Origin: Mucor racemosus | Lineage: Eukaryota; Mucoromycota; Mucoromycetes; Mucorales; Mucoraceae | DNA length: 64,000 bases | Assembly: GCA_027405735.1 (NCBI GenBank) | Contig: JAPEHQ010000004.1 | Coordinates: 310,001-374,000 of the forward strand | Direction: 5' to 3' | Program-made: the position numbers and the translations under genes | Shown here: one piece after another, positions 47,801 through 60,363 of the stretch | How positions within the stretch are numbered: the first letter of the stretch is position 1 | How the letters are laid out: each line of letters begins with the position of its first letter | The notes under the pieces: generated by a model | Seen by the model: only the letters and a program-made list of their open reading frames with translations | What the model was told of the DNA's origin: nothing | Database searches by the model: none

Positions 47801-49034
47801 GATAAAAAGAAACAAACTAAATGGTCTACTACATCAGGAGATAAAGAATCAAATTTATCACTTGGTGGATGGGAAACGCCATCTTCTTTAATTGGTGGTA
47901 GCTCTGCAGATGATAATTGGCGTTCATCTTCCAAGAAAAATACAAATTCTTCTACTACTACTGCTCCTTTAGCCTCTGCAAGTTGGGATAATACAAAATT
48001 ACCTTGGAATAATGAGCCTTCTACTGCTTCGAATATTTCACCTTCTACTACACCAATTAAGGAAAATGTCAAGAAGCCTGCTGTACAACCTATTGTAACC
48101 TCAAATTCTACTGCTACTCCTATCACTAATGGATTGATGAATGCTACATCTAATGCATCTCAGCCTCCAGGTATGGTCAATGTACCTCCTCCTCCTCCTC
48201 CTGGTATTCAAGCACCTAAAGTGATGCCACCTGGATTATCTACTCCTACTGCTGCTATTACTACACCAACAACCAGCAATAGTTTCAATAATATTGGTAT
48301 GTCAGCTACTACTTCAACAACATCAATGTCTGCTTTAACCACACCAATTCAACCAACAACATCAAATCAATTACAAGAACCGTTACCTCATGATCTTGAT
48401 GAAATGAGTACAGACATGTTGCTTATGATTGTAAAGAATTTACATCGTGAAAATGGTAATCTTATACAATCAGTTTATAATATGCAACAGGAAATGGGTA
48501 TGATGACTAGTAGATACGCTGAGATTATTGCTTTAGCTAGAGAACGTGAAACACAAACACTAGCCTTGTTTGAAAGTCGCAAACAAACGGAGATGGAGGA
48601 AGCACGCCGGTATGTGTTGTCTTTGGAAGCACGTGTTAAGCAATTAGAAGAGCAAGGACATCAGCAGCAGCAACAACAACAACAACAGCAACAACAAGCA
48701 CAGGGTCATACTAGTACAGCTGGATTTGGTAATCAAGATTTATTTGCTGGTTATAGGGAAGAAATGGCTCCTGCTCAACCACAACCACAACAACCACATC
48801 ATCATCAAAATCATCGTAATCATAGTAGAAAGTTATGGCAAAAGAATACTGTTGTTCGTTGTGGTAATTGTGGGGAGGTTGGCCATGCATCCCAAGAATG
48901 CAAGGTAAATATATTTAGTAACACACAAAATAGAGATTTTCATTATATTAACATTTTTTAATTATTTTTATTAGGGATATTGCCGTTATTGTGGTAGTTT
49001 GGAGCACCTTTCTGAAGCATGCCCTATGAATTAA
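44828..49034 (+). CDS. Large GW/WG-rich protein with two CCHC zinc knuckles
   Basis: Exon 1 is 44828-48904 and exon 2 is 48975-49034, about 1378 aa. Residues 1-590 are helical and unlike any family I recognise. Residues about 600-800 are a lysine-rich region of repeated EKKPV/EKKS units. Then come two copies of a DWDT-(I/L)R motif and a segment of about 230 residues full of tryptophans next to G, S or N (GGWSS, EGWSK, GGWG, AGWN, KGWG, GGWE, SWDN, PWNN), like the AGO-hook region of GW182 or Tas3-type Argonaute partners. A polyproline run, a coiled coil (about 1190-1280) and polyQ follow. The end holds CGNCGEVGHASQEC, and after the intron CRYCGSLEHLSEAC, both CX2CX4HX4C. An RNA-related role is inferred. 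Argonaute binding is a hypothesis. Confidence 0.75.
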
Positions 49035-49549
49035 AAATAAAGCATTCCTTATACATGGGTTCTCTCTCTCTCTCTCTTTTTTTTACTATGCAATTTAAGC
49101 TTTTTTGCTCCACCATTATAAGGTTTTAAAACAATATCTGCTTGGATGGCCGATTTTATATGAATCATGCCATTTTTTTTATGTATATGTATATATAATA
49201 TTTTAATAATAAAGTGATAAAGGGGTAAAAACATTAGTTTGTGCGTGTGTATGTGTGTTTGTATGATATGTTATTTACAATATATTTTTTATTTTATGAG
49301 AATAAGGGGGTGGGATTTGGGGGAGGAAGGGATAAAGGGGCATTTGCAGACAGAGAGAAAGAGAAAAGAGGTTTTTGTGTAATTTGATATTCTTTGTCTT
49401 TTCAAGATAGAATTGGAGAATACTTGTGCAAGGTAAAAAAAAAAAAAAAAAAAAAAAGAAATAGATGTAGCGTGAAAGATGGAGGCTGGTATGTATTGGG
49501 AATCGTTTTTGCGTTAAATATATAAAGATAAAAAGAAAGAAAGAAAGAT
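49035..49549. other. Intergenic between convergent genes
   Basis: Simple repeats only: a CT run near 49061-49078, a GT-rich stretch near 49240-49262, a G-rich block at 49306-49340 and an A run at 49436-49456. No gene seen. Confidence 0.6.
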
Positions 49550-50570
49550 TTAAGAAACAAGAATTGAGGTGTCTTGACGATATGTATCACTTGCTTTTGA
49601 ACCGAGAATACTAAGGTCTTTATCTAAATTATTTTCACCTACAAGCTGATGATTTTGACGTTTTAATGAGTCAAGTTGCATTTTTAATTGTTTGTTTTCA
49701 TCTTCGACAGCATTTAATCTATGCAATAATTGTTCATTTGCTTTTTTATGATCATTCACTTGGCCTTCTAATGTAGTGATGTATTCTAAAAAAGGAACAA
49801 TCAATATCTGTGTTTATATCAAGAATCAATACAAAAAAAAAAAAAAACCTACCCTTTCTTCTCACTCGAAAGTTACGTGCTGAGATCTTGTTTCTTAACT
49901 GTCTTCTTTCTTTTGAATTTAACTTTTTGATATCAATACCATCTGTTTCAGCGTAGGCTTCAAGTGACATTGGACCCTCTTCGTGAGAATATTCGCGTTT
50001 TGAGTTGGAAAATGATTCTTCGGATTTGATTAGAGATTCAGGTGAAACAGTGTCTGGAATGTCCGTAGAAGAAGTTGTTGATATAGTAGTAGATTGGGCA
50101 ATAGCAGTGTTTATAGTACTAGATGGCGTTGTTGTTGTTGTTGTTGTTGTAGTAGGAGCATCCAATGTATTATTACTGTGTGTGTTGCTCTTGTATAAAT
50201 CCTCAATCTTTATCAAAGGTTCAATAGATGCAGTCAACATACAATTACTAATAGTAGGTGGTGATTCGGGTTCTGGTGTCGGTTCAGCAGCAATGATTGG
50301 ATTACTGACTAATTGTTCACGTAAAGCTAATTGTCTTTTTGCTAATTCAATCAATTGTTTAATCTGTTCAGTAGTAGGCATCACCATCATATCTTTTGTA
50401 TTAGAGTCTTGCACAACAAGTTGATCATTTATAATGTTTTGATTAGCAAAAGAGTGTTGATAATCCATATTAAAATCTTCTTCTTTAACAAATGGTGGTG
50501 ATGGCAAAGAAGTAGAATCAATAGTATGACTATTCAACCAATCCATATCAACAATATCTTCAAAATCCAT
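49550..50570 (-). CDS. bZIP transcription factor
   Basis: Exon 1 is 50570-49853 and exon 2 is 49785-49550, about 317 aa. The basic region KERRQLRNKISARNFRVRRK (to about residue 239) has the N-x7-R spacing typical of bZIP DNA contacts. The intron falls exactly between basic region and zipper. The zipper starts EYITTLEGQVNDH and runs through regularly spaced leucines. The N-terminal part is acidic, with T/S/P runs and a polyT tract. It contains I/V-K-E/I-E-type motifs (FVKEEDF, LIKIED, LIKSEE) that could be SUMO sites or activation patches. The start at 50570 (MDFEDIVDMDW) was chosen because the upstream in-frame ATG at 50639 adds only an unlikely hydrophobic leader. Target genes are unknown. 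Confidence 0.88.
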
Positions 50571-51095
50571 TTTTATGTGCAAGTGTATATATAAAAAAGA
50601 TGTGAGAGAGAAAAAAAGAAAGAAAGAGCAAGTGTTCAATCTTCCCTTCTATTTATATATGTTGAACATAACAAACTATAGCTATCATAACCTCCCTTTT
50701 TTGTTCGGAGTTCTAATCGTCCAAATCAATAGCAAATTAGTGAGGAACCCCCCCTCTTATAGTATCTGAAACGCTTGATTATTCCAAGCAAAGTTAAATG
50801 GAAAACTACCAAAAATACACCCCTTATTTTGAATGACTGACAACAACAACAAAAAACAACAACAAAGAATTACCTCAATAAGCCACATGCATAAATACAA
50901 TATTTTCGCAAAATGTGCTACCTCAAAAAGAAATCTCAATTCAATGCAAATCCGCAGCGCAGGTCAAAAAATACAACATTTTCTTGGATATTTACGTCAT
51001 TCGCGCCAGCGAAGAAATCTATCCTTACCTGATTTAGGTTACGATTGTTATTTTCTTTTTTTCCTTACAATTTTTGGTCCCCCCGTCTCCAAACA
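50571..51095. promoter_or_regulatory. Shared upstream region of bZIP and P-loop kinase genes
   Basis: 525 bp between divergent starts, no ORF of note. Contains a C6 run at 50749-50754 and a T/C-rich block immediately before the kinase ATG. Bidirectional use is inferred. Confidence 0.45.
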
Positions 51096-51769
51096 ATGTC
51101 AAATCGTATGCTTGTCTTGGTTGGATTACCAGGTTCTGGTAAAAGCACCATATCCAATAAACTAATTCAATGCAAAAAGGTAAGTTTTTTTTTCTTTTTT
51201 CTCATGGCATGATACTAATAAACTACTCAAAAAACAAGAATTGGCAAAGAGTAAATCAAGATGATATGAAAAGTAGAAAAGCTTGCGAAATGTATACCAA
51301 GAAATTTTTGGATAAACAGCAAAACGTTATTATAGATCGTTGCAATTTTGATCGCAGTCAAAGAAAGACATGGATAGATCTCGCACAGCATTATAAAGTT
51401 CCAATCGATTGCATCGTTTTAACTGCTAATCAACAGGAATGCGGCGATCGCATTGTTGGACGTGAACAACATCCAACGGGTGTACATGGAAAAAACGGTG
51501 TATATATTTTGCGTAGATTTGTAAGGGATTATCATCCGCCCACTTTGGACTTTAATGAAGGTTTTTCTCGCATTCTTTATTTAGATCCAAGTCCAGATAC
51601 GGTATGTACCGTAGAACGCATAGATGAAATTTTTGCTTTATTAGAGCAATGTCCGTTACTCATACCAGAGTCGAATCATGATGATAACCATATCCAACAT
51701 GAAAAACCCAAAGTTACTGTAGACAGTGATGGTTGGTCAACCATACCTGTTACAAAGAAAAATGAATAA
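51096..51769 (+). CDS. Small P-loop kinase of the AAA_33 / polynucleotide-kinase-like type
   Basis: Exons 51096-51179 and 51239-51769 give about 204 aa. The 59-nt intron has a TACTAATAAAC branch region. Walker A is GLPGSGKST at residues 10-18. RVNQDDM is typical of this group, followed by NVIIDRCNFDRSQRKTW, the Walker-B-like aspartate with the DRCN..R..R signature of PNK-like and aprataxin-associated kinases. A lid-like GREQHPTG region follows. The C-terminal tail is acidic and ends DGWSTIPVTKKNE. No HIT or phosphatase domain is attached, so it is a stand-alone kinase. Nucleic-acid end or tRNA/nucleotide phosphorylation is possible, but the substrate cannot be assigned. Confidence 0.8.
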
Positions 51770-53655
51770 AATTGTGTATATTAAAATATTATCATGTGTG
51801 CGTGTGTATATATGTGTGAGAGTTGTTTTTTATTGACAGTAAACAAAATTAAATAAACCCATGTTAATGTACACATTATAATGGATTAGTGGTGTCTTTC
51901 TTATAGTAATGTATTAGATCGATTGAAAGAAAATCAATCAGTATTATTTTATCATCGAATCACCATGTTGAATTTAAGGTTATTTGTCATATTAGAAGGT
52001 TTTTTAGGTTTCGGCATTAAATATACACTTGTTCATTTGCTCATAGGGTCATTTATCGCTTAATAACGTCTAGAGCGGTAGGACCATTCAATTTACTAAT
52101 ACAATTTTGGGGGGGGGGGGAGATGCTACGGCCACTTTTTTTGGAAAATCTATTATTCATAGATTAACTTTAAACGCCAGATGAAAATTATGCATTTTCA
52201 AAAGATTCTTTTAGACGCTAAATAAGAAGTATAGTGAAAAAAAATTTATGAAAATTTAGAAAACTATCTCAATTTTATTTTCTCATATTTTGTTCTTAAG
52301 TTTGAATACTTCCAGGTGAATTAATGTAATCTTTTGCGAAAGGTGTTGTTTTCAACGACTGGAGTTTTTATTTTCCGCTCAAAAATGTATAGCAATTGAG
52401 GAGCAGCACAAAGATCTAGTCTCTTTTGTTCGGTCAAATAACATATCAAGTATCTGGAACTGTTCACCAAATAATAATTCTGACCAAAATACGAGGAATC
52501 CAAGCCTTCCTATCTTGGAGCATAATTTTAGTGTACTGAGCGCCCCGTATTTACAATATAACAAAGTCATATATATCACTTAATTTCTCTTTGATACAAT
52601 TGTAAGCTTATGAAATAGCAAATGCTATGTCAAATTGTAATTTTCGATGATATTTGTTGACTTTCACAATAATTATTGCATCTGAGCACTCAAAAAATGA
52701 CATTTGCCAACCAACGTGACGCTTTACTTCCTTTGGTCCACATTGCACGAATAATTTCTATTGCAAAGTAATTTGGGAATGCATTGCTAATTTCAATAAT
52801 GTTTAAACGGTGAAGTTTGAAATATATATATATATATATATACAGAGATGAGTATTAATAAAGCTTTGACATGAAAACCGTTACTTGTAAGCTAGGCTTA
52901 GTAACGGAAATGGTACCAGGTATATACTAGCTATATAAATATATCGTAATGATAAATTGTATGCAGACGATATGAAATGGGTGGAATATTATAAGTACCA
53001 ATATAGCCTTTGAGATGTCAAAACGGTCGTTAGAAATAATCTCATCAGAATATTACATTTTTATTAACGACACATCCAAATAATATATTTATACACATTC
53101 ATTATTATAACTAGGATTTCACAAACAACGCATCGTATTACGGTTAACCGAGTTTGACTGCTTTAACGGGCCGTTTTTTATGCAAACTCGAATGAGGGTA
53201 TTCGAGTTTCTTCTTTTCTTTTTTTGTTAGCTAAGCTCGAAAACAGGATTGAAAAAATACTTCAAGTTGTGAAACTGCCAAATATGCTATTATCAATTCA
53301 TAATCTCATATTAACTTGACAATGTTGCTATTAACAGCCTCCTTAAGGCAAACCAATACTTGCTCCCACCCCGTTTTTTATCTGGGTTACAAAAGAACGG
53401 GCCGTTTTCCAACTCGAATCGAATGGCCGTTTCCGTTAAAACTCGATTCAAACTCGAATCGAAGCCCATTCCTAATTATAACTATTATATACATAGTAGG
53501 TATTATTCAAGGATATAATGTAAATCAACATGGACACATATTGATTTACTATAAAACCAATTATGGACCAGGACCTTGGATGTGCGGCCTAAGATATAAT
53601 ATTGACATAGTAGCCTTTGTTGCTAATTTCAAGTAAAATTTAAATTTTTTAAAAA
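51770..53655. other. Intergenic, low-complexity, no gene seen
   Basis: Contains a 12-base G run (52109-52120), a TA microsatellite (about 52822-52841), and an imperfectly repeated ACTCGAATCGAA-type motif between 53190 and 53465. Short ORFs do not look coding. Confidence 0.5.
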
Positions 53656-53659
53656 AAAA

Positions 53660-54955
53660 TCCATTTTAATTTTTTAACATCGGAGCGTGCTCTCTTTTCT
53701 ATAACTAATCCCACGCTAAACATTTTTTAAGATATATCCTATACATTGCTAAATAGATATAAATTGGTTGCATTATCTTACCTATTCCAGAATTTATTTT
53801 ATATCTCACGAAAGACTCAAAAACGCGTAAAATTCACTGCTTTTCCCTTGAAAACTGGGTCTCATTTTTCATCCCTGCTCTACTTTTTGTTTTCACTAAA
53901 TAACACCAAGAAAAAATATATGCCAATGTACCTGAGATGCTCACCTGTAATCCAAAAACAAGTATCCAAAAATATCCTACTTTTTACAGTTGGTATTAAT
54001 TTTTCAGTGCTAAGGTTTCAGATTTTTTACGCGTATTTCACTGCTAATGAATTGAAAACTTTGAGGCTTCATATCTCCAGAAAAAATTAAGCTATACTAA
54101 CATTTTTTAATAATAAAACTTACTTGTTTCAAAGTGCTCTATAAAATATTTCAATATAAAAAAATTCTGAGCACTTTTATTTTTTTTCATTTTTTTTGGC
54201 ATTTCTATAGTAAGTTTCAAAATATTGGTTAAATTGAACAGCATTTTTTTTGCATTCATATCATTAAGCTCGTTAAGCTCTCTTGGACCCAATTTAGAGT
54301 TTTTTAAAATATTGATTTTTTGTGGAGATATCCTAAAAAATGTGTACAAAAATGTACTTCCATTTCTAGCTTCCATTTTTCCCTTATATACCCTCATCCC
54401 AAATTCTGAATCTGAAAAAAAAATTGGACAAAAATCTCTTTTTCACTACGAAAAATGTAGCTAAAAGATTAAATAATAGCTAGATCGATAGGTAATTTTA
54501 CTGTGCATTATATTCATTAATTATATTAAAAATATGCTTTTAAAAAGTGATGTGTATCTTCAAAAAACCTCCAAAATTTCAATTGCATTTTACGCAAAAT
54601 TTAATGAGAAATGTTTGTCTGAATTTTATTTAGATGAATGCAGAATTCAAAACTGTACAAAAGCTATTTAGTATTCTAGGTCGACTTACTTTGCAGTTCA
54701 TGAACAATTAAACGATTTTGTTTTTTTCATCATGTTTCGTCCATTTTTTAAAATAAATTTTGGAACCCAGTTATGATAAGCGGTAAGATGTGATATCGAC
54801 TATTATTTTGATTATCTCGATGAAAAATCAATATTTTTGGCTGAAAAAAAACCCCATCCTTGTGAATATTGATCCAATTAATCTCCAATAATTATACATG
54901 ATGGTAGATTTACATATATCCTGCATAAAAATTTATGTTTATACTCTCACAGATC
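53660..54955 (-). repeat. Repeat family B, copy 5
   Basis: Inverted relative to the 41-kb copy and uninterrupted at the Crypton target, so it serves as the empty-site reference. It has an internal deletion near 54845, where ACCCCATCCTTGTGAAT is joined to the AATATTTTTGGCTGAAA part. A 96-codon frame (54397-54107) is kept open. Confidence 0.75.
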
Positions 54956-56289
54956 ACTGTGAATTGAGGGAACCATCCGCAAAGCATGATATTTCTGTCC
55001 AATAAAGCCACGTGACTAGAGCTCGTTTACTCCAAATGTCATAATGGAATATGTGTCTAGTTGAATGTTTATGAAATGTAGTGTGAGTAGTAGATGTTGT
55101 TCACCTGCTATTGCTATGGCAATAGATTGGTTAGCAGTATATAGTTATGGTGATAGATTAGTAGTGACGTGGTCGAATTATGATGATATATATTTCACAT
55201 CCCTTGAATCCTTTTAATAAATAAGCTTTCTTTCATCTATTATATATTTAGCATCTTTATATATAGTTTGGGAAGCTTCACTGAAGCAAACCACATTTCT
55301 CCTAGTAGTAGTCTAAGAAGTGAGAAATGACACAAACGAGCTCTTTTATGCAGCGGCTAAAACTCATTATCCCAACGCGAGCTTTATTTTACCTTTCCAG
55401 TGACAAATATCTAGAGTAAAGCAAACTTATTGCAGTAAATTATGATGTTATTTACTAAAATAAAAAAAATATAAAAAATAAAAGCAGTTGAAATACAATT
55501 ATAATCAGCTAAAGTTTTTATTACAAAAGATTTCTGAAGAGTTAAAATAATTGAAAAGTATGAGGGTATTTATAGTGATTTGGAGAACTTGGATACCATC
55601 AGACTTGAATGGATGTATATTTAGTAATCTTCCAGTTTTGAATACATTGTTATTGATTTGATATTTTAAGGGGTAAATTGTGTAGAGCATTGACCATAAG
55701 GGATTGTATGTCAAGTGTGACAATATCGACCTTTTGGGAAATGGTTGTTTTGTTTATTTCTGTTATATCTATTTTATGTAACCTTGATTTTTAAGGGGTA
55801 GTTTTTTATATGCTTGAATCTTATTTATATTGATAGTGCAACTTCGATATAGATGAGTAGTTGACTAAATTAATATCTTTGTTTATTATCATTATTGATT
55901 TGGATAGAATCCTGTTTTGATATATATGTCATTTGTGTAATTGATTGCGCCGTGATCAAGGGTGCTATCATCTACACGACATGTATGGTTCAAAAAGGGT
56001 ATTTCATATTTTTAGCATGCGTTTGTTATTGTGTTCAATTGAAGCGTTTGTTTATTATCGTTGTTCACATTTCAAGTGGCATCATATTTTATGAGCGACA
56101 CTTGGAATTTAGGTTGTTTCATTTTTATCAAGCGTTTTTAGTATGTAATTCCACTGCACTTATGAATACCAATTGATAATTATCTAAAGTAAGAATGTCA
56201 TATCATTTACTAATTATTATGTAAATTTGAACTTTTTGAAAAGAAGCCAAAAGCTCGTCCAAGGCTCGGCTCGTGTTTTTTACTCAGTC
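54956..56289. other. Intergenic, nothing recognised
   Basis: AT-rich, only short shadow frames. Confidence 0.4.
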
Positions 56290-56367
56290 ATAGCCACTAG
56301 ATTGCAAGATGTATTGATACTAATAGAAGGTGATAACGCATGATACTACGTGGCATACAACAATGCA
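56290..56367 (+). repeat. 3' fragment of LTR family F
   Basis: The last 75 bases or so of F, ending GGCATACAACA, directly abutting repeat A. Confidence 0.6.
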
Positions 56368-58560
56368 AGTCAAATCTAAGATTATAGATGCGACTTTATC
56401 ACACATAAAATTTAAACAAATTAACCTTCTTTAAACTTACTATTTTAGTTTACGATTGTCAGCTGTAAAAAAAATTGTTTTCGGGTATAGCTACGATCAA
56501 AGCTATAATTATTAGACAAGACATTAGGTTATTATTTTCTTTTGTTTCTATATTAATTAAAATTTTATCACTTTTCTGGAACATTTCATAGGTTTGTAGC
56601 CAGTTCTAGCTTTTTATTGAGTAGATATAAATATTATTATTGTCTTCGATTTGATCTGGTAATTATCAAGAAATACGTCCAACAGTACAGTAGTAAATAA
56701 TGATATTTGGTCTTAGAGTGCGGTTAAATGAAAATATGAGTTTCTAATATTATAGGATGCCATCTATACTAAAATATTAGTCCCTTATGTTGTTAGCATG
56801 TGTATTCAGATAAAAGAAAAGAATATCAGCTTGATAGTCTGATATGCCTTATCAAACGGCGAATATTATATTGTATCCTTGGAATATGAAAACAAAAAGA
56901 GAGAAACAACACACGTAGAAAAGGATTATTCTCAGAGCTTTACATTATTTAACGCAATTAAACCCCTGCTAGATTCCTCATTCCAGCCAATGTAAAAGTA
57001 GTATTACGGCGCATGAACCATAAACTAAAGTTGCTGTCGAGCCAGGTTTTGCCAGCCAAACTTATTAGTACAAGCTCGGCTCGTCGACAACAACATCCCT
57101 ATCATAAACTAAACAAAATAGACAATAACTGTTATCATAAAAACATGCATTTTTCTACCAAAAAAACCGTCTGTCATATCATAGATTCGTTAAAAAATTA
57201 TAAAAGCGAGCTCGCAGAGCGACGCCGTAATTGAGCATAGCAAAATTGAACGGCTAAGTCTACTATGATATATCTAAGTTTTAAATAAAAAAGCAGTTTT
57301 TTTTAACTTTTCTTATATTTAACCACGTAAGGTCTGAAAATTCAGACTTTGTAGCGGACATTTTCGGGGCTCATTTCATCCTTACCAACACTCATGATTT
57401 TGATCAAAAAACAGAAAAATCAAATTTTGATACCAAAATCAACGTTTAAATATACTACATTGTGAGAGAAAATTGTAGCTATAGTTAATACACATTGTAT
57501 AAAAGCTTAATATTAAATGTTAAGTAATGAAATTTTGCACTTTTGCCCGAAAAACTGATTTTTGGTTAAAGGGTTTTCATGTAATATTTTGCAATAAAAA
57601 TGTTGGTTATTTTTTATTGAGCAAATAGAGCGCTAAAGTTTCTATATGTGCATATTTTTTGCTTTTATAATTGGTAGTATAATTCACTCTAGATTTGCAA
57701 AATCAGAAAAAAAAAAATTAAAAAATGTCAAAATTGATGATCTGGACAAAAATAATTTCCTAAATTAATATTCCGCTTATAAGCTTTGTAAGTCTTAAAA
57801 ATAAGAGATTTTATAATACTTGAGAATTTTTTCAAAAATTTACGATGTTGTACCCACTCGATTCAAGCTTATTACTGTAAATCTTTATACATGTTAATAT
57901 TGTGTGATAGTTTATTTGACCATAATATAATCTTACTTTATAATTACTACGCTAGAGGTGATGTACATTAAGCTTTAGTCTTACCTCTCCAATATTATAA
58001 ACCATAAACAAAAACATGGCCATCACTGGAACCTATTGCCGGCTTTTTACCCTTTTTGTCTCAAGCTAATTTATTCAATGCTTTACCAAAACCAACTTAA
58101 GTACTTACAAATGGTTCCTTAGTATTTGCACTCAAATTTCATAAATTAAATTAACTGGTTCCATTTACAGTAATATCAAACGTACCATCAGTACGCCTTA
58201 TGATACAGTAAATGCCAATTTAAACTTAGAAATATCCCACTGTCATTGTTATACAGTAAGCTATGAAAAGCTTGATTTTTACTAATACAGCAATTAAATA
58301 AAAAAAAAACAAGATGATATTAATAGCATATGGCGAGTATTTAAGATCTACGTAAGTTTGATGAAGTATGATTTTAAACCCTTTTAAGAATCCTGAAGCA
58401 AAGACAACGTCTTGGTCCTGTAATTTCTATCCATCAAAATGTTTCAATTTCTACTACACAATGAATGCACCTTTTATCAATTGTGACCTCGATATACATT
58501 GGGTATCAGTTTTTTAGCATTGTATTTTCTCTGATTCATTAATATTCGGTCATATTGAAC
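56368..58560. repeat. Repeat family A, copy 3
   Basis: Colinear with 4349-6067 and 7480-10110. Reads through the LTR F insertion point of copy 2 without interruption (TTTCTATCCATCAAAATG), giving the empty site. Confidence 0.8.
57985..58180 (-). pseudogene. Dynein intermediate-chain C-terminal WD40 fragment, copy 3
   Basis: The minus frame gives SANTKEPFVST, a stop, then VGFGKALNKLA, a stop, and KKGKKPAIGSSDGHVFVY, then a small frame-breaking insertion before the GTAAGAC donor. Same fragment as in copies 1 and 2, independently decayed. Confidence 0.6.
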
Positions 58561-59154
58561 TATTATAGTGAACTAAACTATGATTTACTATTAATTATAC
58601 TGTTGGTAATTTTTTGTTATTGTTACTTTGAAAACTTGATCCTATTATTACTATCATTGATTATAGTCGTCAAACTAATTGGTACAGTATATTATATTAT
58701 CATTTCGCATTGGTAGGGCTTATACAATTAATATCTGCATTTAACACTCGTAGATTGGAAAGTTGGTGTCTGTTTTTAGTTTGATCAATAATGCTTATTT
58801 AATTTTCCAGTATAATTATAGGTGTTTATACTTCTAAAAACTGAATTTCCAACTGCAACTGCATCTGTTGAATATCAATTGCGTTTCTATGCGTTGTAGC
58901 TGATGTTATACTAACTCCCATTTTAGTAAAGATTCCTTTACATTTATTCATTTTCAATTTTTCTGTTATACAGCTTAATATTATTAATGTACTAATGTCG
59001 AGTCTTGTTTAATATCATCATAAAAAATATGCATTCTCTAGACGAAGTCGGCTACGAATTTCTGGAAGTTCTCCTATTATTTCCAAAAAGAAAGATACAA
59101 CTTAATTTGCTGCATTTCCCAAACAGTGAAACACTGTAACTAGCTAATTTTCAC

Positions 59155-59850
59155 TGAATACGCAGGGAATACGCATGGTAAAACGAACATATTACCTTAC
59201 AGCTATTACCCTAGGAGATTATATCAATCTCAAAGCTAAAGTATGTACTAAATTATTTAATAAAAATAAAGAAAAATTGTTATAAAATGAAAGAGCACAC
59301 TAAAACTAAATAACTTTATTATAAGATCGAAACATCTTCTTTTATATTCATATTCTCTAATTATATGACTAGTCTAAAATGAGTCTATTTATATATATAT
59401 ATATATATCCAATCAAGTCTAGGTGACACACACCATTTTTGCATTTATCAATAGGTACAGTATAAACTGAGCTTTATACAATAATACACAGCAATGTAGA
59501 ACTTAAAATATCAAACTGTGTTGTAATCCTAACCAACAAGGAATGCACCCAGATCTGTGGGTGCAACAACAGCCGAATACGGTGTAGTAATATGCTCATA
59601 TTACAATGGTGAAACTCGAATTTTGCATGCATACTCCAACGCTTTATTCAAGATTCTATACTTTCTATGGGTTCTCTATATTCCTGAATTCTTTTTTATT
59701 TGCTTATTTGGAAAATATTACCATTATATTACAATGTTCTCAAATTTTTTTCAACGCTTACATAATTTGCTTTATACTAAAAAAATATGGACGTATTACC
59801 TGCAAGGAAAACGAGGTGATACAGACTTTAATTGCAGTGAAGAACTGACA
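59155..59850 (+). repeat. Repeat family D, copy 3 (split by an insertion)
   Basis: Colinear with 13770-14440 but without LTR G. It is interrupted at 59204-59568. It gives the unoccupied site for LTR G (TTACCATTATATTACAATG). Confidence 0.75.
59204..59568 (-). mobile_element. LTR-like insertion, 365 bp, TSD ACAGC
   Basis: Flanked by ACAGC at 59199-59203 and 59569-59573. On the minus strand it begins TGTTGCACCCACAGATC and ends GGGTAATA, so the 5' end is LTR-like but the 3' end is TA rather than CA. It contains a TA microsatellite (about 59391-59408). Absent from the arm copies of D. Confidence 0.65.
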
Positions 59851-59893
59851 AATACATGCTCACAAGTACGGGAGTTAAAATTGTAGACCAAAG

Positions 59894-59985
59894 GAGAGTG
59901 ACAAGCTTAACGGGTAGCGCATGCGCTACAAATTCAGTGCGACACACATATTCGCGAGTTCAAACCCGCCAAAAGGGAAGCCCTT
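59894..59985 (+). other. tRNA-like sequence
   Basis: Box-A-like AGCTTAACGGGTAGCGC is followed at the right distance by box-B-like GCGAGTTCAAACCCGC. The possible anticodon stem GCGCT/AGTGC closes an 8-base loop, one too long. Probably a tRNA relic or SINE head rather than a functional gene. Confidence 0.4.
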
Positions 59986-60363
59986 TGGTATTAAGATATG
60001 AATTTTTAAGGAGAATCTCCGATGGCCTTGCTTCTCATAGAATATAATCCTCCTTTTTTTTCTTTGTAAGTTTTTCATAGGTCTAGCAAATTTTTTCCTT
60101 TTTCATTAATGCATAATACTGTATGATATGCATACTAGTAAATTTGGTTGGCAAAACCCGGCTCGACACCAATGCTACCAGCATCCATGGGTCATTGTAC
60201 GTTGAGCCAGTTTGAGCAACAAGTTGGCTACCTGCTATTTATACCTACTAAGATCAGCAAGCCCATCAGTAGTTCTTCTCAAAGAATATGAATCCGAATG
60301 ACCCCCCGTTGCAATGACAAGTACTTCTAGCGCTGATCTGCAGAATTGCAAAAGGTTTAACCT

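Noticed and set aside
47488..48126. Antisense 212-codon ORF opposite the tryptophan-rich region
   Set aside because: A shadow of the sense gene, with no independent signals.
50571..50639. Upstream in-frame ATG extending the bZIP protein by 23 residues
   Set aside because: The extension is a run of hydrophobic and T-rich-derived residues typical of a translated 5' UTR. The inner start MDFEDIV is more plausible.
54845..54860. Junction in repeat B copy 5 as a possible second Crypton insertion site
   Set aside because: It is a simple internal deletion relative to the arm copies, with no direct repeats.
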